A stretch of DNA of 64,000 bases from JACCTU01 sp963769665 (GTDB lineage: Bacteria; Actinomycetota; Thermoleophilia; Gaiellales; Gaiellaceae). This document shows, one piece after another, positions 24,764 through 33,310 of the stretch. The first letter of the stretch is position 1. Each line of letters starts with the position of its first letter. The position numbers and the translations under genes were made by a program. Location: contig CAVYMQ010000003.1 in assembly GCA_963769665.1 (NCBI GenBank), positions 2,046,001 through 2,110,000 of the forward strand. Direction: 5' to 3'. The notes beneath the pieces were generated by a model, which did not search any database, was not told the DNA's origin, and was given only the letters and a program-made list of their open reading frames with translations.

Positions 24764-25568
24764 GCTCCCCGAAGTCGAGACCGTGCGCACGAGCCTCGAG
24801 CCGATCCTCACCGGACGGACCCTCGAGCGCGTCGAGATCCGCGACGGGCGGCTGACGCGTCCACTCGATCCGATGGTCGTCGCCGCCGAGCTCGAGGGCG
24901 AGCGTGTGTCGGCCGTCGAACGGCGCGGGAAGTATCTCGTGCTGCGGATGGACACCGGACGCGCGCTCGTCGTGCATCTCCGCATGACCGGCAGCTTCCG
25001 CGGCGAGGAGACGCCGCACACCCGTGCCGTGCTCACGCTGGACGACGAGACCCGGATCGTCTACCGCGACGTGCGCCGGTTTGGTACCTGGCTGCTTCTC
25101 GAGCCGGGCGAGGTCGATGCGTACCTCGACGCCAAGTTGGGCCCGGAGCCGTTGGGTCGCGGCTTCGGCCCGCGGGCGCTCGCCTCGGCGCTGGAGAAAC
25201 GCCGCGCGCCGGTCAAGGCCGCGCTGCTCGACCAGCGCACCGTCGCGGGGCTCGGGAACATCTACGTCGACGAGGCGCTCTGGCGCGCGCGGATCCATCC
25301 CCTCCGTCCCGCGGAGAGCCTGGACACGGACGAGGTCGTCCGGCTCCATCGTGCGATCCGCGCCGCGCTTCGCATGGGCATCGCACGGCAGGGCGCCACC
25401 CTGCGCGACTACGCGCAGCCGGACGGCCGCCGCGGCGGCATGCAGCACGAGTTCAAGGTGTACGGGCGCGGGGGCGACCCTTGCGACCGGTGCGGCACCT
25501 CGATCGAGAAGACGCGGGTGGGCGGGCGAGGCACGTGGTACTGCCCCGCGTGCCAGACGCTGAGCTGA
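24756..25568 (+). CDS. mutM: Formamidopyrimidine-DNA glycosylase
   Basis: Removes oxidised purines such as 8-oxoguanine and cleaves the abasic site. After TTG 24756 the protein begins with the invariant PELPEVE, whose Pro is the catalytic nucleophile once the initiator is removed; this fixes the start. Also seen are RRGKYLVL with the conserved Lys, VHLRMTGSF, LLDQRTVAGLGNIYVDE, and a C-terminal zinc finger CDRC ... CPAC in the last 25 residues. Length 270 is typical. The 8-base overlap with the phosphorylase gene suggests coupling. Confidence 0.95.
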   Translation: MPELPEVETVRTSLEPILTGRTLERVEIRDGRLTRPLDPMVVAAELEGERVSAVERRGKYLVLRMDTGRALVVHLRMTGSFRGEETPHTRAVLTLDDETRIVYRDVRRFGTWLLLEPGEVDAYLDAKLGPEPLGRGFGPRALASALEKRRAPVKAALLDQRTVAGLGNIYVDEALWRARIHPLRPAESLDTDEVVRLHRAIRAALRMGIARQGATLRDYAQPDGRRGGMQHEFKVYGRGGDPCDRCGTSIEKTRVGGRGTWYCPACQTLS

Positions 25569-25740
25569 GCCGTACAGAAGAACTTCGCAATTTGCGGCTC
25601 TTTGAGACGGACAGGAGGGCCGCGCCGTATCGGAAGTCACATATTTCCGGTTCTCCCCGTGTAAACGAGGCGGCCCCGTGGCCGCTGCTCAGGCCGTCTC
25701 ACTGCGGCAGGAGAAAGGAGCAGTTGATGAGGGGGGAATC
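25569..25740 (+). promoter_or_regulatory. Leader region before the first poly-Asp exported protein
   Basis: A 172-base gap between mutM and the exported protein gene. It is locally more AT-rich than its surroundings and contains an imperfect inverted repeat CGGAA ... TTCCG (25631-25649), a short hairpin GCGGCC-CCGT-GGCCGC (25670-25685) and a strong GAGGGGGGAAT ribosome binding site just before ATG 25741. A separate promoter and a mutM terminator are both plausible. No known riboswitch consensus was recognised. Confidence 0.35.
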
Positions 25741-26727
<987 letters not shown>

Positions 26728-26767
26728 CGCTGATGGCTAGGAGCTAACCGGCGATCGGATTGGTTTC

Positions 26768-26797
26768 GTGAGGGCCCTGCGACAGCAGGGCCCTCAC
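26768..26797 (+). terminator. Perfect 13-bp hairpin after poly-Asp gene 1
   Basis: GTGAGGGCCCTGC (26768-26780) pairs with GCAGGGCCCTCAC (26785-26797) around the loop GACA. A T-run is lacking, as is common in GC-rich genomes. It lies 40 bases after the stop and 22 bases before the kinase start. Confidence 0.7.
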
Positions 26798-26804
26798 TCG
26801 CCTC

Positions 26805-26810
26805 TAGAAT
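26805..26810 (+). promoter_or_regulatory. Possible -10 box of the Ser/Thr kinase gene
   Basis: TAGAAT ends 9 bases before the TTG start at 26820, placing a transcription start about 3 bases before the start codon. The preceding 20 bases are the hairpin of the upstream gene and contain no -35 match. Confidence 0.35.
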
Positions 26811-26819
26811 CGCGGCGGC

Positions 26820-27704
26820 TTGGAGAAGGCAAGTTGGAACTTCGAGGTCGGCGCCCGGATCGCGGCTGGCCGGACCATCGTCAAGCAACTCGGAGGTGGG
26901 AGGCGGTACGAGGTCTTCGTCGTCTGGGACGATCGGTTGTGCACGACGCTGGTCGCGAAGGTTCTTCGCCCGGACCGCACCGAGGACGAAAGTGCGCTTC
27001 GCGCGCTACGCCGTGAGGCGGAGCTGCTCGAGCGCCTCGCCCATCCCGTTCTCGTGCGGGGATTCGGAGCGGTGCTCGAAGGCTCTCACCCACACGTCCT
27101 GCTCGAGGACCTGGACGGCCGCACGCTCCGCCGTCTGGTCAAGCGATACGGCCCGCTCCCGCTGGAGCAGCTCGTGCCGCTCGCGCTCAGCATCGCCGGC
27201 GTTCTGCACTACCTGTCCGCCGAGAGCGTCGTGCACCTCGACGTGAAGCCGGGCAACATCGTCATGAACGTGCCACCTCGGTTGATCGACCTCAGCCTTG
27301 CTCGTTCGTTCGAAAGCGCCGCGCAACTTCGAACGCCGGTTGGCACCCACGCCTACATGGCGCCCGAGGTGTGCGAGGCAACGGGGGCGCTGCATGAGGT
27401 CGGGGCAGCCGCGGACATGTGGGGGCTGGGCGCAACGCTGCACCACGCGACGACCGGAGAGAGTCCGTTTCCGCGCGAGCCGGATGCAGCCCGCAGCGAG
27501 GACTCGACGGTGCGATTCCCGCAGCTCGTGATCGAGCCCGAGCCGCTCGGAAAGCAGGTGCCGCCGCGGCTGGAGAGCTTGATCATGCGGATGCTTGCCA
27601 AGGATCCAGCGGAGCGTCCCGCGGCGGAGGAAGTCGTCACGGTGCTGGAGTCGTTTGTCGGCGGGCTTCCCCACGGGGCTCGCAGGCCCGGGAAACGTCG
27701 CTAG
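26820..27704 (+). CDS. Serine/threonine protein kinase (cytoplasmic)
   Basis: A 294-residue Hanks-type kinase domain with no membrane segment. Visible features are a glycine-rich loop near 25-30, Lys47 (VAK), Glu67, the catalytic loop HLDVKPGN (139-146) with Asp141 and Asn146, the metal-binding Asp157 in IDLS (DLS in place of DFG), APE (181-183) and ADMWGLGATLHHATTGESPF. HLD replaces the common HRD, so it is not an RD kinase and activation-loop phosphorylation may not be needed. The start is TTG 26820, since no ATG or GTG lies earlier in frame with kinase homology. It lies between two poly-Asp exported protein genes, but no link is proven. Confidence 0.85.
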   Translation: MEKASWNFEVGARIAAGRTIVKQLGGGRRYEVFVVWDDRLCTTLVAKVLRPDRTEDESALRALRREAELLERLAHPVLVRGFGAVLEGSHPHVLLEDLDGRTLRRLVKRYGPLPLEQLVPLALSIAGVLHYLSAESVVHLDVKPGNIVMNVPPRLIDLSLARSFESAAQLRTPVGTHAYMAPEVCEATGALHEVGAAADMWGLGATLHHATTGESPFPREPDAARSEDSTVRFPQLVIEPEPLGKQVPPRLESLIMRMLAKDPAERPAAEEVVTVLESFVGGLPHGARRPGKRR

Positions 27705-27711
27705 CGGCTAC

Positions 27712-27741
27712 GCCGCGCGGTCGGCCAGCTCGTCCAATCAG
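27712..27741 (-). pseudogene. Remnant of a glutaredoxin gene 3' end
   Basis: On the minus strand these bases encode LDELADRAA and a stop, identical to the last nine residues of the intact glutaredoxin at 28894. The two DNA copies agree over 23 consecutive bases (27712-27734 and 28898-28920), far beyond chance. A TGA codon lies directly upstream in this frame, so nothing larger is coded. It marks a past duplication or deletion. Confidence 0.65.
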
Positions 27742-27872
27742 CGTCACCGCTGTCTCGCCGAGCGCGATGACGACCACGGAGACGACGACGACCACGAGGA
27801 GGACGAGAAGAAGCGGAAGCGTGACCATCGTTGGCACGACGACGACTGAGCCACGCCGCGCTCGACCGATCG

Positions 27873-27900
27873 CACGAGGGCCGGGAGACCGGCCCTCGTG
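27873..27900 (+). terminator. 12-bp hairpin with GAGA loop (module copy A)
   Basis: CACGAGGGCCGG pairs with CCGGCCCTCGTG around GAGA, a stable GNRA-type tetraloop. The core GGGCCGGGAGACCGGCCC is identical to the hairpin at 28861, and both lie 31-32 bases after a stop codon preceded by GACGACGAC. It would terminate transcripts from the kinase region. Confidence 0.75.
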
Positions 27901-28044
27901 TCGCCTGGTTGTCAGGTTCCATCAGCTTTTCGCGCAGGATTGATCAGGATCTGAGGCGCGAAGAAAGCAGTGCTAGGTTGCCGCCGTCAACGGGGCCTGC
28001 TGGGGCGTGCAAGGGAGCGCGCGTTCGGGCCCCAAGGGGGGAAA

Positions 28045-28836
28045 ATGAAGAAACGCCATGTAGTTGCCGTGGCGGTGACGGCGTTCCTCGCCGTCAGTGC
28101 CGTGGCCTTCGCCGCCATCAGTGCGGTGGTTCCGCGGGAGTTCGATCCCGGACGCTCGCATCTCGTCCAAGCGGAGTGGTTGAGCGGCATCGGCTGCCCG
28201 ACCAACCAGCGAGCCGGGCAGGTCTTCCAGCCGCCGACCTTCTCGACGACCGCGCCGCAGATCGTCACCGATACCGCGTGCCCGACGGGTGACTCGTCGG
28301 ACCGCCGGGTCGAGGGACTGCTGCTCGCCAAGACCGGGCCGCAGGCCAACAACGCGTCGGCGGTTGCGGACGTCAGGAATCCGCCGAGCACGATCACCGA
28401 GCTCGGTTGGGACATCCGCAAGCCGGGCACGGATACGGCCGCAGGCCCGCGTGGGTCACACTGCGGGGCCGGAGCTCCGCGCTGGAACATCACGACCACG
28501 AGCGGCGCGCTGTACTTCATCGGTTGCAACTCTCCGCCGGCGCTGCAGACACCCGGAGAGGGCTTCATCCGGATGCGGTGGGGTCCGGGAACGCTCGCGT
28601 TCGCTGCGGCAGGTGGGGCCGCACCACTGAGCTCGCTGAACGTGAGGCGCCTCTCGATCGTCATGGATGAGAGCAATGACGCTACGGGAGGGCCTGACAA
28701 TTTCGGGCTCACGGTGCTGGACAACATCGACGTGAACGGCGTGCTGGTCGGCGAGGGCGGCGACGGGGACGACGACGACCGCGACGATGATGACGACGAC
28801 GATGATGACGATGACGACGACGGGGACGACGACTGA
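28045..28836 (+). CDS. Exported protein with poly-aspartate C-terminus (copy 2)
   Basis: A 263-residue protein with a Sec signal peptide (MKKRHVVAVAVTAFLAVSAV, cleavage near AFA, residue 23). The central domain (about 30-235) is rich in Pro, Thr, Gly and Asn with several cysteines (GCPTNQ, TACPTGD, SHCGAG, FIGCNS) that may form disulfides. The C-terminus runs DDDD-R, then 13 Asp, G, DDD. It shares the signal-domain-polyAsp plan with the gene at 25741, but the central domains are not obviously similar. ATG 28045 has a strong AAGGGGGG ribosome binding site. Function unknown; cation or surface binding is a guess from the tail. Confidence 0.8.
   Translation: MKKRHVVAVAVTAFLAVSAVAFAAISAVVPREFDPGRSHLVQAEWLSGIGCPTNQRAGQVFQPPTFSTTAPQIVTDTACPTGDSSDRRVEGLLLAKTGPQANNASAVADVRNPPSTITELGWDIRKPGTDTAAGPRGSHCGAGAPRWNITTTSGALYFIGCNSPPALQTPGEGFIRMRWGPGTLAFAAAGGAAPLSSLNVRRLSIVMDESNDATGGPDNFGLTVLDNIDVNGVLVGEGGDGDDDDRDDDDDDDDDDDDDGDDD
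28768..28833 (+). repeat. GAY codon repeat encoding second poly-Asp tail
   Basis: Twenty-two codons encode 4 Asp, Arg, 13 Asp, Gly and 3 Asp. GAC and GAT alternate irregularly. The last three GAC codons plus TGAGCC (28825-28839) are identical to 27838-27852 in the remnant upstream. Confidence 0.85.
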
Positions 28837-28860
28837 GCCCGACGTTGTGATCGAAGCACG

Positions 28861-28888
28861 GACGGGGGCCGGGAGACCGGCCCCCGTC
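28861..28888. terminator. 12-bp hairpin with GAGA loop (module copy B)
   Basis: GACGGGGGCCGG pairs with CCGGCCCCCGTC around GAGA. It lies between two convergent genes (poly-Asp gene 2 and glutaredoxin), so it can serve both strands. Its core is shared with 27873-27900. Confidence 0.78.
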
Positions 28889-28893
28889 GCGCT

Positions 28894-29154
28894 CTAGGCC
28901 GCGCGGTCGGCCAGCTCGTCGAGCCGGCCGTCGCGGTCGAGTCGCCAGAGCTCGGTGTAGCCGCCGATCGGCCGCTCGTCCACGACGATCTGCGGGACGG
29001 TCCAGCCGCCGGTCAGGTCGAGCAGCATCTGGCGGAAGCCGATCTCGTCGTCGAGCGGGACCTCGTCGTAGGCGAGGCCGCGCGAATCGAGCAGGGCCTT
29101 CGCCCGGGTGCAGAAGCCGCACCAGCGGGTCGTGTAGATCCTGAGCCTCGCCAT
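28894..29154 (-). CDS. Glutaredoxin-like protein
   Basis: An 86-residue thioredoxin-fold redox protein. The N-terminal strand RLRIYTTRWCGFC contains a CxxC active site (Cys12, Cys15; CGFC). VPQIVVDERPIGGYTEL has the cis-Pro and the glutathione-binding glycine pair of glutaredoxins. In actinobacteria lacking glutathione such proteins (mycoredoxin type) usually work with mycothiol, so the thiol partner is open. ATG 29154 faces the recO start across 59 bases. A fragment of a second copy lies at 27712. Confidence 0.88.
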   Translation of the reverse strand: MARLRIYTTRWCGFCTRAKALLDSRGLAYDEVPLDDEIGFRQMLLDLTGGWTVPQIVVDERPIGGYTELWRLDRDGRLDELADRAA

Positions 29155-29200
29155 CTCAGTTTCAACGGCCGAGCGCCCCAGACGGTTCCGGCCTCGCTTC

Positions 29201-29206
29201 TACACT
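29201..29206 (+). promoter_or_regulatory. Leaderless -10 box of recO
   Basis: TACACT ends 7 bases before the recO ATG at 29214, so transcription would begin at or next to the start codon. No ribosome binding site is seen, consistent with a leaderless message. Confidence 0.45.
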
Positions 29207-29213
29207 GGCTGGG

Positions 29214-29960
29214 ATGGCAAGAGGTACCTACCGGACGGAAGCCGTCGTGCTGCGCTCGCTGCGGCTCGGCGAGGCCGACCGGGTCCTGCACCTCTACACG
29301 CTCGACCGCGGCCGGATCGGCGCCGTCGCGAAGGGGATCCGGCGGACGAAGTCACGGTTCGGCGCCCGGCTCGAGCCGCTCTCACACGTCGAGGTGATGC
29401 TGCACCAGGGTGCCGGCGAGCTGCAGACGGTGACCGGTGCGCAGCTGAAGCGCTCACACCACACGGTGCGTGAGGACGGCTACCGGCTGAACGTCGGCCT
29501 CGTCGGTGCCGAGGCGATGCTCCGCCTGTTCGGCGAGCCGGAGGCGAACCCGCGAGCGTTCGAGGCGCTGACGAAGTTCCTCGACCTGCTCGACGAGCTT
29601 CCGGAGCGCACGTCCGAGCGCCCGGCGCTCGACCCGCTCGCGCTCTCCTTCCAGCTCAAGCTGCTCTGGCTCTCGGGCTATCTCCCGCACCTCACGAGCT
29701 GCGCGAACTGCGGTGGAGTGGACGAGCTCGTCGGCTACTCGCCGCAGGCCGGCGGCGCCGTCTGCCACACGTGCGGCGAAGGGGCGATCGCGCTGTCATC
29801 CGCCGGGCGCACCGGGATCGAGCTGCTGCTCAGCTCGCCGCTCGCCGACGCAGCGGCCGCAGGGCTCACCGACCGCGGCGAGCGTGAGGCGCTCGCGGTG
29901 ATCACCGCGTCGTACGAGTTCCACGGGGGTTTCCGGTTGCGCACGCTTCGCACCGCGTGA
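29214..29960 (+). CDS. recO: DNA repair protein RecO
   Basis: Recombination mediator that helps load RecA on SSB-coated DNA. The 248-residue protein has the N-terminal OB-fold (TEAVVLRSLRLGEADRVLHL, then GRIGAVAKGIRRTKSRFG), a helical middle and a zinc finger made of CANCG and CHTCG (about residues 163-185). Length and order match the family. It overlaps the following sulfotransferase gene by 4 bases (GTGA), so the two may be co-transcribed although their functions are unrelated. Confidence 0.95.
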   Translation: MARGTYRTEAVVLRSLRLGEADRVLHLYTLDRGRIGAVAKGIRRTKSRFGARLEPLSHVEVMLHQGAGELQTVTGAQLKRSHHTVREDGYRLNVGLVGAEAMLRLFGEPEANPRAFEALTKFLDLLDELPERTSERPALDPLALSFQLKLLWLSGYLPHLTSCANCGGVDELVGYSPQAGGAVCHTCGEGAIALSSAGRTGIELLLSSPLADAAAAGLTDRGEREALAVITASYEFHGGFRLRTLRTA

Positions 29961-30805
29961 CGCGCTGGCCAAACCTCTTCTTGATCGGAGCGCCGCGCGC
30001 GGGAACCACGTCGCTGTGGCAATACCTCGGTGGGCACCCGGAGATCTACATGTCCCCGATGAAAGAGCCCCAGTACTTCAACGACCGGCCCCCTCCACAT
30101 GTACCCGCCGTCTCGACCGAATCCGATTACCTCGCTCTGTTCGCGGGAGCGCGTGGAGAGCGATACGTCGGCGACGCAACGCCCGCGTACCTGCACGCCC
30201 CCGGCGCTGCAGCCGCGATCGTCGCGGCGAGTCCCGACGCGCGAGCAGTGGCCGTTCTTCGGGAGCCCGTCTCCCGGCTCTACTCCTCCTACTGGCTGAG
30301 CGTTCGCTACGGGCGCGAGACTAGGTCGGTCGAGGAGGCTCTGATCGAACCCGCCGCGAAGCCCTCGGAGCTTCAGTCCTCCCAGTATTTCTACCGCAGC
30401 TTCTACGCGACGCCCGTTCAGACGTTCAAGGACGTGTTCGGCGAACGGCTGCTCGTGCTCTGGTACGACGACCTCGTCCGTGACGTGCGCGGGTTCGTTC
30501 GCCAGATCCTCGAGTTTCTGGAGCTCGACCCAGGCTATGCCGCGTCGTTCGATACGACGCGCCACAACGAAACCGGCCTACCGAGGAACCGGATCCTCAC
30601 CAGGCTCTACGCGTCTCCGCGAGTCCTCAAAGCAGCCTCGAGCGTCGTTCCGGACCGATTGCGGGCGAGTGTCGAGTCGCTGATGCTCACGCGTCGCTCT
30701 GTTCCGGAGTTGGATCCAGCGTTCCGCAGCGTTCTCCAGTCCGTCTTCGACGAGGACCGAGTCGAGCTCGAGCGACTCCTCGGCCGCGCTGCTCCGTGGG
30801 CCTAG
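29957..30805 (+). CDS. Sulfotransferase-family protein
   Basis: A 282-residue PAPS-dependent sulfotransferase-like protein. The 5'-phosphosulfate-binding loop reads IGAPRAGTTSLWQYLGGHP (residues 10-28), and the 3'-phosphate-binding region is VLREPVSRLYSSYW. The acceptor may be a glycan or lipid, but nothing in the sequence identifies it. The codons are slightly less GC-biased than in recO. GTG 29957 overlaps the recO stop. The downstream esterase is convergent and overlaps by 4 bases. Confidence 0.85.
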   Translation: MTRWPNLFLIGAPRAGTTSLWQYLGGHPEIYMSPMKEPQYFNDRPPPHVPAVSTESDYLALFAGARGERYVGDATPAYLHAPGAAAAIVAASPDARAVAVLREPVSRLYSSYWLSVRYGRETRSVEEALIEPAAKPSELQSSQYFYRSFYATPVQTFKDVFGERLLVLWYDDLVRDVRGFVRQILEFLELDPGYAASFDTTRHNETGLPRNRILTRLYASPRVLKAASSVVPDRLRASVESLMLTRRSVPELDPAFRSVLQSVFDEDRVELERLLGRAAPWA

Positions 30806-31830
30806 GCGGCTAGCCGCTCGGCGAGGTATCTGAGGGCAACTGGGTAGCGCCACACGATCCCGCCGTGCTTGCCGTCGAAGAGCTCGAAGAAGACATCCGT
30901 GACGCCGATGCGCTCGAGCTCGCGGCGGAACGCCTCGGCTCCCAGGTCGAGGTAGTACTCGTCGCTCTTCCCGGCGTCGATGTAGATCGCGCGCATGCCG
31001 CGGAGCGCTTCGGTGTGGCTTTCGACCATCCGAACCGGGTCCCAGCGCAGCCAGCGCTCCCAGACCTCGGGGCTGAGCGTGCCCGTGTCGTCGATCGGCA
31101 GCTGCACCGTGCCGTCGTCGTCCGCGGAGTACGCCGCCGCCATGCCCCAGGTGTTCACGAGGACGAAGTCGCCGGGCTTCGTCACCATCGGTCGGGCGAG
31201 GAAGTCCTCCCAGAAGCGCTCGTACGAGCCGTCGTAGCGGTCGCGCAGCACGCGTGCCGTCTCGGGAAAGTCCTTCGCGTAGCACGCCTCGAACAGCGCG
31301 TCGCCCGCGTGCGTCGCGAAGCCCCCGAAGAGATCCGGGCGAAGCATCGGCGTGATCATCGCGCCGTAGCCGCCCGACGACTTGCCCTGGATCCCGCGAT
31401 GAGGTGCAGCCGCGATCGTCCGGTACCGCTCGTCGACCCACGGGACGAGCTCGTCGCAGAGATACGTGTGGTACTTCCCGATCGCCGGCGAGTCGATGAA
31501 CTGCGAGCCGCCGAGCTTCGTCCACGCGTCGACCCAGACGACGACGGCGGGCGGAACGTCGCCCGACGCGAACACGTCGTCGCACAGCTCCGGGTACGTC
31601 TTCGCCCCGAAGGCCGGCCGATTGCGCCACATGTCGAGTTGACCGGTGTACCCCTGGATCACGTAGATGGACGGATAGCGCCGCTCGGGCTCGTCGTCGT
31701 AGCCCGGCGGCAGGTAGACCCACAGTGGACGTTCGTGCGGATCGCCGAGCGGGTTTTCCCGCAGCGCCTCGCTCTCGACGACGTGTTCCTCGAACCGTCC
31801 CGCGAGCGGATAGCTCCAGGGAGCACTCAT
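30802..31830 (-). CDS. Alpha/beta-hydrolase esterase (esterase D/enterochelin esterase-like)
   Basis: A 342-residue serine hydrolase of the putative-esterase (Esterase D, antigen 85-like) family. LWVYLPPGYDDEPERRYPS is the typical first strand, the nucleophile elbow reads QGKSSGGYGA with Ser in GxSxG, and FDGKHGGIVW near the C-terminus supplies the catalytic His. No signal peptide is present, so it is cytoplasmic. ATG 31830 overlaps the glyS stop as ATGA and was preferred to a GTG six codons earlier. Substrate unknown. Confidence 0.85.
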   Translation of the reverse strand: MSAPWSYPLAGRFEEHVVESEALRENPLGDPHERPLWVYLPPGYDDEPERRYPSIYVIQGYTGQLDMWRNRPAFGAKTYPELCDDVFASGDVPPAVVVWVDAWTKLGGSQFIDSPAIGKYHTYLCDELVPWVDERYRTIAAAPHRGIQGKSSGGYGAMITPMLRPDLFGGFATHAGDALFEACYAKDFPETARVLRDRYDGSYERFWEDFLARPMVTKPGDFVLVNTWGMAAAYSADDDGTVQLPIDDTGTLSPEVWERWLRWDPVRMVESHTEALRGMRAIYIDAGKSDEYYLDLGAEAFRRELERIGVTDVFFELFDGKHGGIVWRYPVALRYLAERLAA

Positions 31831-33206
31831 GCTTTCGGCGAGCTCCAAGGCTTGCGCAACGCGTCGCCCAGGTGCGCGCGCACCTGGGCGAGCGCGATGC
31901 GCTCCTGCGCAAGCGAGTCGCGGTCGCGAATCGTCACCGTGTCGTCGGCGAGCGTCTGCTCGTCGACGGTGAACGCGAACGGTGTGCCGATCTCGTCCTG
32001 CCGTCGGTAGCGCCGGCCGATCGCGCCGCTGTCGTCGTACTCGACCTGAGCGTCGACGCGCAGCTCCTCGAACAGCGAGCGGGCCTTGGAGACCATGTCG
32101 GCGTTCTTGCCGATCAACGGCAGCACGGCGGCCTTGACCGGCGCCAGCGCGGGGTGGAGGCGCAGCACCGTTCGCTCGCGCTCCGCGATGACTTCTTCGT
32201 CGTACGCGTCAATGAGGAACGCGAGCAGCATTCGCTCGATGCTCACCGCGGGCTCGATCACGTGCGGGACGAAACGCTCGCCGGTCCCGGCGTCGACCCA
32301 CTCGAGCTTGGTGCCGGAATGCTCGCTGTGCTGTGTGAGGTCGAAGTCGCCGCGGTTCGCGATCCCCTCGAGCTCCGACCAGCCGATCGGATAGAGGTAT
32401 TCGAGATCGCTCGTGGCGCTCGAGTAGTGCGACAACTCCTCGGCGGCGTGCTCGCGGACACGCAGGTGGCTTTCGCGAAGCCCGTAGCGCTTGTACCAGC
32501 TCACGCGCTCGTCGATCCAGAAGCGGTACCACTCGTCCGCCTCTGCCGGTGGGACGAAGTACTCCATCTCCATCTGTTCGAACTCCAGCACGCGGAAGAG
32601 GAAGTTCCCGGGCGTGATCTCGTTCCGGAAGGATTTGCCGCCGACGTTCGCGATCCCGAACGGTGGCTTTCGACGGGCGAGCTGCGCGACGTTCTTGAAG
32701 TTGATGAAGATCCCCTGTGCCGTCTCGGGTCGCAGGTAGGCCTTCGCGCCTGTCTCCTGCACCGGGCCGATCGTCGTCTCGAACATCAGGTTGAACTGCC
32801 TTGGCTCCGTCAGGTCGCAGTCGGCGATCTCGCCAGGGCGCTTCGAGGGCCGCTTACCGCAGCGGACCTCCTCATGCTCAGGATCCGCAAGGTGGTCGGC
32901 TCGAAAACGGAGCTTGCACGTACGGCAGTCGACCAGCGGGTCGGTGAACCCGGCCACGTGCCCCGAGGCTTCCCAGACGCGGGAGTTGAGGATGATCGCC
33001 GTGTCGAGCGCGACGACGTCCTCGCGCTCCTGCACCATCGACTCGAGCCAGCGGGAGCGCAGGTTGGTCTTGAGCAGTACGCCGTAGTGCCCGTAGTCAT
33101 AGGCCGAGCCGAGGCCGCCGTAGATCTCCGAGCTCGGGAAGACGAACCCGCGCCGGCGTGCCAGCGACACGATCTTGTCCATCGTCACGGTGTCTGCAGC
33201 TGCCAC
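31827..33206 (-). CDS. glyS: Glycyl-tRNA synthetase (single-subunit type)
   Basis: Class II aminoacyl-tRNA synthetase charging tRNA-Gly, alpha2 type. The 459-residue protein opens DKIVSLARRRGFVFPSSEIY, carries zinc-ligand-like cysteines (CRTCKLRF), the motif 2 region FRNEITPGNFLFRVLEFEQ and motif 3 (EPAVSIERMLLAFL), and ends in an anticodon-binding domain. GTG 33206 is preferred because a TAACGT box lies 9 bases upstream of it; ATG 33182 is the alternative and fits homologues equally well. A 10-bp hairpin sits 29 bases before the start. The downstream esterase overlaps by 4 bases. Confidence 0.95.
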   Translation of the reverse strand: MAAADTVTMDKIVSLARRRGFVFPSSEIYGGLGSAYDYGHYGVLLKTNLRSRWLESMVQEREDVVALDTAIILNSRVWEASGHVAGFTDPLVDCRTCKLRFRADHLADPEHEEVRCGKRPSKRPGEIADCDLTEPRQFNLMFETTIGPVQETGAKAYLRPETAQGIFINFKNVAQLARRKPPFGIANVGGKSFRNEITPGNFLFRVLEFEQMEMEYFVPPAEADEWYRFWIDERVSWYKRYGLRESHLRVREHAAEELSHYSSATSDLEYLYPIGWSELEGIANRGDFDLTQHSEHSGTKLEWVDAGTGERFVPHVIEPAVSIERMLLAFLIDAYDEEVIAERERTVLRLHPALAPVKAAVLPLIGKNADMVSKARSLFEELRVDAQVEYDDSGAIGRRYRRQDEIGTPFAFTVDEQTLADDTVTIRDRDSLAQERIALAQVRAHLGDALRKPWSSPKA

Positions 33207-33234
33207 GGAGGTCGAACGTTAGCTCCGGCCTGAA

Positions 33235-33260
33235 GGGGCGGCCGCCGGACCGGCCGCCCC
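33235..33260 (-). terminator. 10-bp hairpin upstream of glyS
   Basis: GGGGCGGCCG (33235-33244) pairs with CGGCCGCCCC (33251-33260) around a 6-base loop. Read on the minus strand it lies after the histidine kinase gene and 29 bases before glyS. It may end the kinase transcript or act as an attenuator for glyS. T-box features were looked for and not found. Confidence 0.5.
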
Positions 33261-33310
33261 CTCGGCGCAGCATCAGGAGGAGTCAGACACTTGAAGTGAA
33301 GCGCGCATTC

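Larger units (their letters stand above)
27705..28044 (+). other. Rearranged intergenic region with acidic tail remnant
   Basis: The only gap above 300 bases. In order it holds: a 23-base exact repeat (27712-27734) of the glutaredoxin 3' end found at 28898-28920; an open stretch in the frame one base ahead of the kinase that ends in an Asp/Glu/Lys/Arg-rich tail and stops at 27847-27849; a GAGA-loop hairpin (27873-27900); and a leader with a strong AAGGGGGGAAA ribosome binding site for the gene at 28045. The acidic tail has no ATG, GTG or TTG of its own in the gap. It reads as the leftover 3' end of another poly-Asp gene or a frameshifted extension of the kinase. Confidence 0.5.

Noticed and set aside
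25569..25740. Riboswitch in the leader of the first poly-Asp gene
   Set aside because: Checked for c-di-GMP-, c-di-AMP- and cobalamin-type conserved cores; none recognised, only simple inverted repeats.
27637..27837. Minus-strand 66-codon frame with a hydrophobic Val/Leu run
   Set aside because: The hydrophobic stretch is the complement of GAC/GAG repeats, there is no ribosome site, and it overlaps the kinase 3' end; kept only as a possibility in the findings.
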